The position numbers and the translations under genes were made by a program. From contig NC_088295.1 in NCBI RefSeq assembly GCF_032854445.1, positions 62,601,249 to 62,665,248 of the forward strand: 64,000 bases of DNA. The letters run 5' to 3'. Source of the stretch: Liolophura sinensis. Its lineage: Eukaryota > Mollusca > Polyplacophora > Chitonida > Chitonidae. The stretch's first letter is position 1; every line of letters starts with the position of its first letter. The notes beneath the pieces were generated by a model. The model ran no database searches and was not told the origin of the DNA. It saw only the letters and a program-made list of their open reading frames with translations. Below are positions 49,201 to 61,200 of this stretch, piece after piece.

Positions 49201-52200
49201 AATGCAGGATATTCAGTTAAATTACAAAGACTAAGGTCTAGTGTAATCTTAAGGGTCTAATTTGACTACAGTGCAGTGTGACGTATCTAACTGGCAACCT
49301 CAAAGTCCAGTCTACCAGAAAAGTGACTCCATTCAGAATGTTCATTCCATTATCTATGGTGAAGCAATACTAAATATGAATCTTGATTGTTATATTAATT
49401 AACATAGTGTTCAGTGACCTGATTAGTGTATATTTTTTTCAGTTTTAGATTAGAAATGTTAAGTGGTGAGAATCATGTCATTGAATATTATGAATAGAGG
49501 GTGTTTTTTATGATGAAGTTTCATGAGAATGAAATTTTCGTACATTGAACTTGACATGAAAGTTGATAAATCTACTCTCTGTGTATAATGTTAATTTTAT
49601 CTCTTATTTTATTTCTGGTAATCTGTCACCCTCTCAGCATTCGTTTAAACGAATTCACATTCAGTACGGCTTATTACACCTGAATAAATCCATGTTGTTT
49701 TTAGGACATGGCGGTGTTTAAAATCGCAGCACTTCAGAAGGCTCTGGAGGATTCTGTGCCAACTGAAGACCTGGAAAAAGCTAACAAGGAGTTCCATGAG
49801 CTGACGGAGAAGTACGTGACATGCTGGAGAAAGGCAACAGCCTGGTGGAGAAAACTGAGGCTCTGACAGGGTTAGAGGTAGGCAGATAACCTAGGAGCAG
49901 GGCTGTCACAGTTGCTGAATCTGTGACTCTGCCATCATGGTTAAACATGTTCAGAATGTCACAGAGTCTTCAAACTGTTCGTGTTTCAGAAAAGTAAAAT
50001 AAGGCAGTATTTTGAATGGATGGAATATATATATACAACACTCAGGAGATTCATGCAAAATAAATAACAATAAAGCAAAAAAAAACTCTTGGTTTCTATC
50101 TTGTTTTTAGGAAGAGGTAAAAAGATTATCTATAGTCAATGAGGAGCTAAAGAAGACTCTGGAGATAGAGAAAGAGAGACGGTACACACTGGAAGGGGCC
50201 ATGGAGGACTTGCAGAGTCGAGGTGAGTTCAGACAAGGGGTAGGGTTGTGATGGAGGGGTGAGTAAGTGGTTGTAAATGGGGAAATTAGAGAATATAGGT
50301 CTAAATGGTCACTAACATCAATATAACTCACCAAAGAACCCAAACCCATCTTCCAAAAGATCAGAGGTAGAATGCTGTCTCATTTAGTCTGATATACAGA
50401 TATGATATTTACTGATATGTAAATAAAACTAGATTTCTTTCGTTGTAGTTTGATACTTGTGCTTACAGGCAGATCCTCGGAACTTAAACGTGTACATTTC
50501 AGTAGAGATTAGAATAGTTCAGCCATACATGGGAAGGTCTTCCAGCAACTTATAGATGGTCATGGATTTCCCCAGGCCTCTGCCTCTTTTCCTCTCGTCA
50601 TAGTGCTGGCCATACAAGTGAAGTATTCTTGAGGATGGCATAAAACGTCAATCAAATAAACAAAATAAACAGTTCAGTAGTTCATGCACAAACTGAGCAA
50701 GGTATTAAATGAGCTCTCAGAACAGACACTATAGAAATCCCAGATGAGATGAAGAGAAAAATATCTTCTACAGATAACGCAGCTCAAGCAGCAGTAGAGT
50801 TTCTACTGTTAAACCACAGCATTGCTGAGAACACCATTGCAGTTCTGTAGAATGTCACAAAAAATTGTTAATTGATTTGCTTTGCTGAGGTTTTGCTGTT
50901 GCTTCCTGGTTAATGAAAATTCTCAGTTGTTTCTTGTGAATAGTGCGCAGTTTTAGTGTGGAAAAGATTGGTAAATGTTCGCATTCATGCAAAGTGAATG
51001 ACCTTAAATTTCACCCAAAAAGTGCATTTTTAGAGGAAAATAAATGTCATAAAGTATTACTTTTGGGGATGAAACTTCTGTTTTTCTTAAATCCATAGAA
51101 CTCTGGGAATGGGGCAAAATTCTGACACTGCTGGCTTACCTTGGCTGAAGGACTCTCACCAACATCAGATTTAAAGTGTCATTTTTGTTTGAGATGGGGA
51201 CCGATTTGCTGATTTCATTAGTGTTACTTTATTACTACTGATAATGGATCAGTTACAAAATACATAGATGGTGAACAATGACAGTGTATACTATATCCTA
51301 CCCTTGCCATTACAGGTGTAACAAAGGGTAGTGGTGTGATGGACCAGCATGTGGTGTCCATCTCTAAGAAGCTGACCATGCTGGAGATGAAGGAGCTAAA
51401 TGAGCGACAGCGGGCAGAACACGCCGTCAGGATGTACGAACAGCAGAAGGATATCCTTCACAACTTAGAACAGAGAAACTCAGACCTGGAGAAAAAGTTT
51501 GCTGAGGTAGGTGAAAATAGTATACATGTACTTTTGTGTATGCACAATAAAAAGTATTTTTAGTTTTACTAGTAATGGTGTCTGGTTACTTGCATTTAGT
51601 CAGGTGAACATTAAAACTTCATACACAATAATTTTTAACTTTTATACCTGTCATGTACTTGTATGCATGATGTAGGATTTATAGGCAGAGAAACCTACAG
51701 GGCTTAAAGTAAACCATTTTGCTGGGCACCTTATGAATGTCGTGACTTCAAGCCGCAGTTGAGTGAACAAGAACTGGGTTTAAACATGGAACTTGTAAAA
51801 CATGCTGTCTTTTAACACGTAAGTACCGTAATTATCCTAGAATTTTGGACACTCTAGAAATTGGGACTCTCAAATATCCCCACCCCAACTCCCAGGTATT
51901 TAATCTTCTGAGAACACCGCCGAAGAGGGTGGTTGACCGCTGTTTACACAAGCTAAGCGGATTGTAGCTCCCTTACCCAACCTATCACCTGTATAACTGT
52001 GCCTGCTACCCATCACGCATGATTGCCCACGGGGCTAGCTCATTTTCCTCTGCTGTCAGTCATTGATCAGTGTCTGCTGAAGTACCAGTGCAACAAGAAC
52101 ATCAACAACAACAAATAAAACAAAACAACTGGATGAAAGAGCAGACTTTTAGCAGATCAGCGCCTTTCATTATCAGCCGAGTATATATGTGTACTATGGT

Positions 52201-55200
52201 TGCAGTTTGAACTCTACTAAAAAGATTTCACGATGAAACATTCCACACTGGTGAGGACATTTTCATTCAAACCTTGTCACAAATACTTACTGTTCCTGAA
52301 CACACTTACAAAAGGAAGCGGGCCATGATTTCAATTTCATCAAATTCCATAGCGGGTGAAATCCTGGTAAGTTCTCCGTAATATTTTATAAGTAACTGAC
52401 GATCTAGTACTGGAATTGTAAATGAAGTTTCTAACCTTGGCAGATATCCAGATAAAAATGCATTGAATCAAATGGATTCCATAAAAACATTTCAGTACTG
52501 ATTCCCACATGCTCACAACACATTTAATCTATTACCACGGTGAGAATTGAAATCAGTTACCAAAACAACATGTGATTGACGGATCTAACAAACAATGTTA
52601 GAACTTCAAAGGCTATAGCCCAGAACTGGGCAAAGTTGCGATTTGCATATCAATACATCTCGGATGGTTATATTTAAATCTTCTCACGAAAATTTTCACA
52701 CAATAAAGGCTATTGTTAGATCATTATAGCCTATATTGGTAAGGTGTGAAGATGTAGGCCCCTATGTATGTTCTGACGCAAACAAACTGGGTGAAAATGG
52801 ATTTTCTTATGACAGCAAACCTGTAAGGCTGAGCTTATTTTAAGCCAAAGCAGTGCAGTGTTCATGTTAGACTATGTTTTGTTCAATTTACGGAAAGGTA
52901 AAAGACAACTTTTTCATGATTGCCTAAAGACACTCCCTCCCTTCTTCCTTTCACCTGGTGACCCTCTTACAAAGCTCTCCCTAGGTGTACCCAGCTGTGT
53001 TTTAGGTGACATTCTCATTCAATCGTGAGTAAAGACAGAACAGGTATCTTTCAAATTATGATTTTTTTGTTTCTCTTTTTGTGAGCCAAAACAAATGAGA
53101 CCTATTATCAGTTGATGAACCAATTATTAGACAAGAGAAAAATGTTAATTATTCCAGTGCAATTCCAACAACATACAATTTTTGATTTTTGGGTTTCGGT
53201 GGCTTATTCACACATATACATGCCTCAGTGGTACTGAGATCTTGTATGAAAGTACTGCAAGTTATGTGACCTGTTAAGTCTGCAGGAAGTGTTTGATTGT
53301 CATTAAAAACTGGTGCCCCCAGCTGTGCACATTTCTGCCGGATTCAAGTGTCAAGTTCCCACATGTGGAGGCGAGGCTTTGATGTTGAGCCCTGAAAAGG
53401 ATTACCCGTTCCCCCATTTCACACTGCCAGCGCTCTTAGGGACGCCCCCTGTGGTAAAGCCTCAAATCCTGTCCGAAATTTTGGAAGAATTACGGTAGGT
53501 ATTGCTGATACTCTGCTACTTGAGATAATTTCTTTCAAGTGTAAACCTTAATCTGTTGCAGGTTACAAAGATAAATTTGGAAGCTCAAAAAGTGGAGAGG
53601 GACTTGCGTGATGAACTGGCCAGTAAGTACTAATACTGGAACAACCAGTTCTAAGGAGGTCGCTCATGTTTAAGCTATAGCAGTTTGTAATAACAGGTAT
53701 ATGTGTACAAGATGATTATGACATATTCTGTGGTTGGTTTGGCTGATAACTATTGTTCAAAACATCTGATTTGTGAAGTCACATTTAATTGTTTTTTAGT
53801 ACGATATAGCCTTACTTATGTGGATCTACTTGTATGTTAGTGTTGACGTCTTGCATGAAAGGCTGAGAATAGTTATGTGATTGAATTTTGTGAAGAAAAG
53901 TAAACATATATGTATGAGAAATAATTAACAATTGCTGTGTGTTTTTGTTTTGTTTTTTTTTTTGTCAGCGTGCGTGACGAAGGCTGTCAGTGATGCAGAC
54001 AGGAAGAAGATAAGTAACCTGGAGGAAGATCAAGCCAAAATGAAACAGGAAATTTCTAAGCTCAAGGTTAGCAGAAATTTGTTTAGTCACGTTATAAACA
54101 ATACATGACTGCATGTACAGCTGATATCAGATTTAGCTGTGTGAAGATTTCACATATTGGGTGAACTATGTTTTTGTTGTGGATTGTCTTATCGTAGGGC
54201 GTTTTCGGTCAATCCATCTGTCTATCAGTGAACCTTTTCACCTTAACATCGTATTTAGAGAACTGTTCAGAACTGAACTGCTTGTCAACTTTTTGTCTAT
54301 ACCACCAAAGCAGAAGACTGCTGAAAATGATTTATAGAGCTATATCTCTCACTTTTTTGTGATTTTGTCATGTATTTGTTTATTAATTGTTTGATTGGCG
54401 TTTTGCGTTGTACTGAAGAATATTTCACCTATTCAGTGTTGACCAGCATTATAGTGGGATAAAGCCTAGGACCATCAGCAGGTTGCTGGCAGACCTTCAC
54501 CCACAGCACTACAGAGCAAACCAGCATCAGTTTAGGTTTTTCTTGTCATCAAAAAATGTATTTGAAGAACTGTGTCACTTGAGAGTTTGAAAAAAATTGA
54601 ATTCAGCACCACACATGACGGGCGTATCTTGAGGTTCTGAAGCTCTTGTTGACTTGTGTGGTTGACAGGAAATCGCTGAGGTGGCCAGCTCTCAGGTGAG
54701 CATGTTGGAGACACAACAGGTGAGCCGGGATAAGGAAGTCCGCTCACTCCGACAGCAGCTGCTTGATTTCCAGGTACAAAGTGATGAGAAGACCATTATT
54801 GGTAAGCAAGAAGGTTTGAGAAAGTATGATCTGTGAGGAGTGTATTACTTGATAGCCTAATTCCTTTTCAACCACCTATGCAACCAGTATTTTGAAATAT
54901 TGTGAGAGAACTATGGAGTGTAGAGAAATAATTTGTACAGTTTTGTGAAGCTTGTATTTTTAATGACACAAACAAATTTTTAGCATGATTTTCATAATTA
55001 TTGTTTGCATAAATTTGACTGAAAAAAGTGCTACACCTAAAAATTCACTTGTGTGAGATTTTCATTGATCTTGCAAAGGTCTTTTGAAGTTTGTTTTTTT
55101 TAAGTAGGATGACTTATTTGCTGCTTTTTTTTTGACGAATGTTTAGGTCAAAAACAGTATTTAATAGTTGGGAAAATTAAAGCTGATTGAAAAGTTTTCT

Positions 55201-58200
55201 AAGCATTTTTTATTTATTGGACATTTATGGTTCTGTTTTAATAGGTAAATAAAATGAATTTGAAATATTGTGCCTTTTCAAAGTGAATACTGCATGCATT
55301 TTCACATGTTTTGAATCCTTCATTAGTACTATAACAAATGTCACAGCATGCTAGTGTAAAATGCAAAATTGCATAAATTAGTGGACATTTAATAACATAA
55401 GTAAATGTGACGATTTTGTTCTGTTTTGTTCCTTAGGCAAACTGCATCGGCACATTGTCCAGCTGCAGATAAGTGAGGGAACTGCTGTTAGGAAGCTGGA
55501 AGAATCAAGAAAGAAGAACAGCAAGCTGGAAGCTCAGGTGGTGCGACTTGAACAGAGGCTGGATGACAAAGACCAGACAATCTACCACAACAGGGTTGAG
55601 TCTCAGAACAAACAGAAATACCTCAAACAGAGTCTGCAGGTAATTCCGTTAAAAATGTACACTGTTTTTTTTCTTATTATTTTTATTTTATTGACTTCAG
55701 TCTCAACAGGTTGAGAGTTGATAACAAGAACAAAAGATAATATAATAAATAAATAAATAAACATAGTGTAAATTAAGTTAAACGGACTGTATGTTAAATG
55801 TACATTACAGGTTGCCTTTATAATAATCCCAATCATTGATAGGTCTCGAAGGCCTATGCTCGTGTGAAACAAATAGTTCAGTAAATTTACACAATGAAAA
55901 CAAAGGAGAGTCTATCAGATAATGTGGAAATAATGTTTTAAATATATTTAAAGTGATTTGATATGCTCTAACGGTGCCTTGTGGAGGTAAATTTATAAAG
56001 GGGGATAACTCATCCAATACACAAAACTTGCATTGGTAATAGAATAAGTGGGAGAATATCGGGATCTAGAGATAATGAATAAAAGGGGACCATTGGTGGT
56101 TTACTTGGGGCAATCCAGCTTGCATCTTTAAAAGAAATGTTCTTGAATGAGGTGTTTGTAAATAGATAAAGAAAGGTAGGAGTAGGAAACATGGGATGTA
56201 GTTGAAAGGAATTGAGTCTCTCTGTTGGAGGAATAATCACATAACCATTTCACAAAGGCAAATGAAATCCTTTGTGCAAGAGTTATTTAATCGTTTATGT
56301 TGCAGTAAGTACATGTAACTCTCTTATATATTGTATTGATTTTATTCACAGACACTGAAGACAATAAGAAAAGACTGGCTCTATGTTACAGCTGATACAT
56401 TGTCAAACTATGATTCACATCTCAGCACTGTACTGATTGCATGTGTTTTTTCCAAACTCTTCACTTTAGGAGTTACGCCGTCAGTTTGCGGGGGCGGTGC
56501 CCTTATCCAGACAAGAGAAGTTCTCCAAAGCCATGGCACAGCTACAGCAGGACAAGCTGACCACTGAGAAGGATCTAAAACTGGTGAGAAATTCAGTACA
56601 CGTGTGCGTGTGTAGTCAATGTCCTGATTTCCTTAGGCATGTCTCTTTCTCTCTGTTTTGGTTATCGGCATAACACACCCTTGTCTAAATGCACCAAGCT
56701 GATAGGGAAAATGTGAGTGGTTATTGATGTCATATTGTCTCAAATAGAGAAGGCTGGTAAGGCAAGGGTCTTTGTAGTTCAGCCTGGAAAAGCCATAAAA
56801 TTGAGGCTACATAACCAACCTGGGCTACTGTTCATAGTATACTGCCATTCTATTGGAGAAATGTGTTTTCCAGCATCTTTCAAATTCTTTAGTACTCTGC
56901 CTTGTAAAGTGAAAGTCCGAGTTCAACTAATTAAAGTCATTTTCCATTTCTGTATGTGTGTATACTGTATGTACAAAATATTTATTCCAAGCAGCCTGGA
57001 AAATATGAATTTTAGGGTTGGAAAATTCTTTAAAAAGTCTTGACATTTTGAAGTGTGTGAACTCTGGAATGTCCAATCCTGACAAAGTGTAAAATATGAA
57101 ATTGGTCTCCATTCAGTATTTATATACTTATTTGTAATTAACTCAATATGGGCTGAGGTGAAGATTTAGGACATCAGTGATGTCTTGTTTTAAGGTAAAG
57201 ACTTGATGCTGTAAACAGGTTGGGTTTATTTTGTTGGGAGCTGTAAACAGGTTGCAATCATTTTGCTGATAAATCTAAACAGGCTGTGTTCATTTTATGG
57301 GGGACTGTAAACAGGATGTGTTCATTTTATTAGGATGTGTAAACTGGCTGTGTCCATTTTATTGGGAGCTGTGAACAGGGTTTGTTCATTTTATTGGGAG
57401 CTGTAAACAGGATGTGTTCATTTTATTGGGAGCTGTAAACAGGATGTGTTCATTTTATTGGGAGCTGTTTAGAGGCTGTTTCCATTTTGTTGGGAGCTGT
57501 AAACAGGCTGTGTACATTTCGTGGGAGGTCTAAAACAGGTTGTGTTCATTTTGGGTGCTGTAAACGGGTTGTGTTCATTTTATTGGGAGTTGTAAACAGG
57601 ATATGTTCTTCTTATTGGGAGCTGTAAGCAGGTTGTGTTGATTTTGTTGGGTGCTGTAAACATGCTGCATTCATCTTGTTGGGCGCTGTAAACAATCTGT
57701 GTTTATTTTGTTTCCCAATAAGGCTAAGGAACAGAGACTTGCCACAGAAGATAAGCTAGCTGCCCTGGAGCTCCAGCACACCAGTCTCCAGGACCTCATC
57801 GCCACCCTCAAGGATGGACGGGGTGCGCAGAAAGTCATGGAGTGGCACAGTAAGATGGACATTCTGAGACTGGAAGAGCTACGACAGAAGCGACAGATCA
57901 ACAGACTACAACAACAGGTGAGTGCACAGTCTAGCTAGATGTGTGAGCAACACCAGTTTTATTTTGTGTTTTACAAGTGAGCCAACATTGAAAATAAAAA
58001 ATAAATCAACAAATAAGCAAAATATTAAAATGCACATCATGTTTTATGACATAATAATTTATTTATTTGATTTGTGTTTTACGCCATACTCAAGAATATT
58101 TCACTTATACAAAGGTGGTCAACATTATGGAAACCAGGCATAGCCCAGGGGAAATGCACGACCATCTGCAGGTTGCTGGTAGACCTTCCTATGTATGGCC

Positions 58201-61200
58201 GAAGATGAAGCCAGCATGTGCTGGACTTGAACTCACAGTGACCACATTTGTGAGATGCTCCTGGCTCATTACACTGCTGTGGGACACTAATCACTTAGGC
58301 CACAGAGGCCCCATGACATGTTAATATCATTTAGAAAGTTTTGTTTCTTTGCTGCACCCAGAAATTGTATCACTATTGTTGTGTTTATTATTAATAAACA
58401 GATAAATACTTTGTCTCCAGATTAAGTACCAGGAAGGGCTGGTGAGGACTCACGAGGCCACAATACAGGAGCTGGAGGCTGAGAATGTGAAACTGACCAA
58501 GGTAAGTCCTACACGGGGGGACACAATTGGACTAAGGTGACAGTTAAGTCACTCTGGGGTCATTCAACTTAACTGTCTTGTAAAATGATTGATGACAAAT
58601 AATTTGATTTCTCTTTCTTTCCCGTGGGTTGGCAACTGCAAGTTGAATCACACATAAAGAAATGAAAGGATACATGAAATGCTATACTGTATAAAGTACA
58701 AAGAAGCTTCTCAGATTTCTTCAAGGGTAAACTACAGTTTTCCTAAGCCTCCAGCAGTCAGTCTGGAAATTAAGCACCCTAATTCTTCTAATATCGGGGA
58801 CTAATATGAGTAGTGTTGAAAGTAAGAAATTACATTTCTTTACCAGCCTTTTGGAAAAGTAAAGATATGAATATGTTGTTCATTAGAGGGTCCAACCATG
58901 TGAGAAAAGAGAAACTTAATATTCCTCCTACAATTACGTATATATTGGCTAAAATGAGCAGACCAGGTGTCCCCAAAAATTAGAAGAAATAGGGCAGCCT
59001 ACAGTATTCACGTCAAAATAACTTTGGAAGAAAGAATCTAAGATGTAAAAGAAAAAAACAAATCCTTGACTTTGAATTCTTTTTAATGCATCCTTTTAGC
59101 ATTATGTGATCCATCAAAGTTTAGTTTTACCATTTCTTGAATTCCATTTGTGATCGTGCTTTTTGTTACTGTACATGTTATTCTTGATCATGTTTTCCTT
59201 TAATTATTCTGCGACATAATTATTATTGTATTGTGATTCCCTGCATCATGTGTGGTGTGAGTGGCTTGAGTTTCTTACATTACACTCTTCGTGCATTGCA
59301 CTTCTGTCCATTTTCTTAAAACTTCTCTAAAAGTTGATAAAAAGTGGAAGTTATCATGATATTGTTGGTGTGTTGTGCATGTAGATGCAGGATGACAAGC
59401 AGCTGAGGTGGGAACAGAGAGAGGTAGAATTGGAGAGGGCTGTGGCTAACATGGAGAGACACACAGCCGAGATTGCAGGGGCAGCATCACAGGTACTTCA
59501 TGTAACCAGACACGAGACATTCAGCCCTGTTTTGATGACTGTTTAGGCTGTGTATCTTGATAACTGTTTAGGCTGTGTATTTTGATGTTTATGTTACCTT
59601 AATTCCTCAACCTTTTTGCATTTCAACGGAGCTGTTTTGTGTGCGATTTATGTAGGCGTTTAAGTTGACTGGAGATAAAACTAAATTGGTTGAGTTGGTT
59701 AATTTCTTGACTTTAAAAAGGTGTAATTTTATCAGTCCACACAAAATAATGTCAGAATGCTCAGAATGTGCTTAGACAAACACCTTGCAAACGTACAGAA
59801 AGGTTTATAATGAATTACAGTACGTATGTTGACAACTGTTAAGAAGGCTATGTATTTTAATGACAATGCATGCTATGTATTTTAAACAAAAAGTTTTAAG
59901 ATACATCATAATTCAGTGAATGTTTACACCTGCATGAAGCAAAACCAGCTTGTGGAATTTCAAGTCAGATGTCAGTTATTTAACTGTGTGTATAAATTTA
60001 ATCCAGAGGACATTTTCACGTTTTTGGCATTGCCATGTACCCTTTGGCACATCTGAATCTTTTCTAATATTTAGATGACATACATGTAGTGTAATAACGG
60101 TGAAATGATACTCACATTAGAACAATGTTTTAAGCTTGTAGTATCTCTGAATACGAAGCACTACTTTCTCTACATACAGTTCAGGCTCTCACATGCATTA
60201 CAGCTGAATATTAAGATCAATGAGTAACCAGTGATAGATGATGATTGTATCATTTTCATGGACTTATATTTTTGTCCTTTCAGTTTGAAGAGGCTGTAGG
60301 ATCTATCCCAGACTCCTCTCTGCCAGTTGCTAACCAGCTAGAGATGGCTATCACAACCATAAAGAGTAATGTCAAGCTGATCCTGGACACCAAGGCAGAA
60401 AACGCAGCCAACAAAAAGGTTAAAACTCCAAACTCATAATTCATGGGAGGAGGCCAGATTAACATTTAACTGGGAAATTATCGCAACTAATAAATATATA
60501 TTGATAAATGCTTATTGATATCAATAAATATTTGTTGATATCAGTGTCGATAAATCATTTATTTATACTGATAAATGAATTGGTGATATTGATAAGTATT
60601 TTTCGATATCATGATATCTATAAATAGTGTTTATTGTTGGTTTCAATGGAAAAGACTGCTCCCTCTACGATGTTAAGAAATCGATATCGCTAATTACATG
60701 TAATTTATGGAATTAAGGTAGGATCAGGACGCATTGCTGTAAAACGTGAACAGAATATGTTGGAAGTTGTGTATTACTACGTACACCAACACAATTACAC
60801 ACATTCCTTTTTCTCCACAAACAGTTTATGAATACATCACATTTGTGACTTTATGCCCACTTTATTTTATCAGAGGGTGCAGGAATTGGAGGCTGCCCTG
60901 AAGGAAGCTGAGCGCACACTCCTGGCCAGGGACAAGCTGGTGTCAGAGATGAGGCTGAGGATGCCAGCTACGGCTGACCGGGATGACTTCATACAGAAGG
61001 CTACTCAGCGGGCAGAGTACAGTACCCCACTGGGCAGTAGTAAACAGGAGGAGTATGAGAGTCAGCAGGCCTTTAAGGTGGCTCAGTCAACCATAGCCAG
61101 TCTACAGGTGAGTTGGCTGATCTGCATTTATCTAAGTTCTCTATGTACGAAGGTCAAGATTCTTTGATGTATATTTTTTGCTTTATTCTATTGGTTTTTA

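Noticed and set aside
49705-49815. Treating GT at 49816 as the normal exon-26 donor
   Set aside because: GTGACA is a weak donor, and the 62 nt after it encode a conserved CEP290 segment ending at a better donor (49878, GTAGGC). It is kept only as a testable bypass.
53313-53498. An additional CEP290 exon
   Set aside because: Exons 51316-51506 and 53562-53622 join in phase 0 and match the human protein without it. It lies inside the TA-flanked element, and its apparent donor GTAGGT is part of the inverted repeat and target site.
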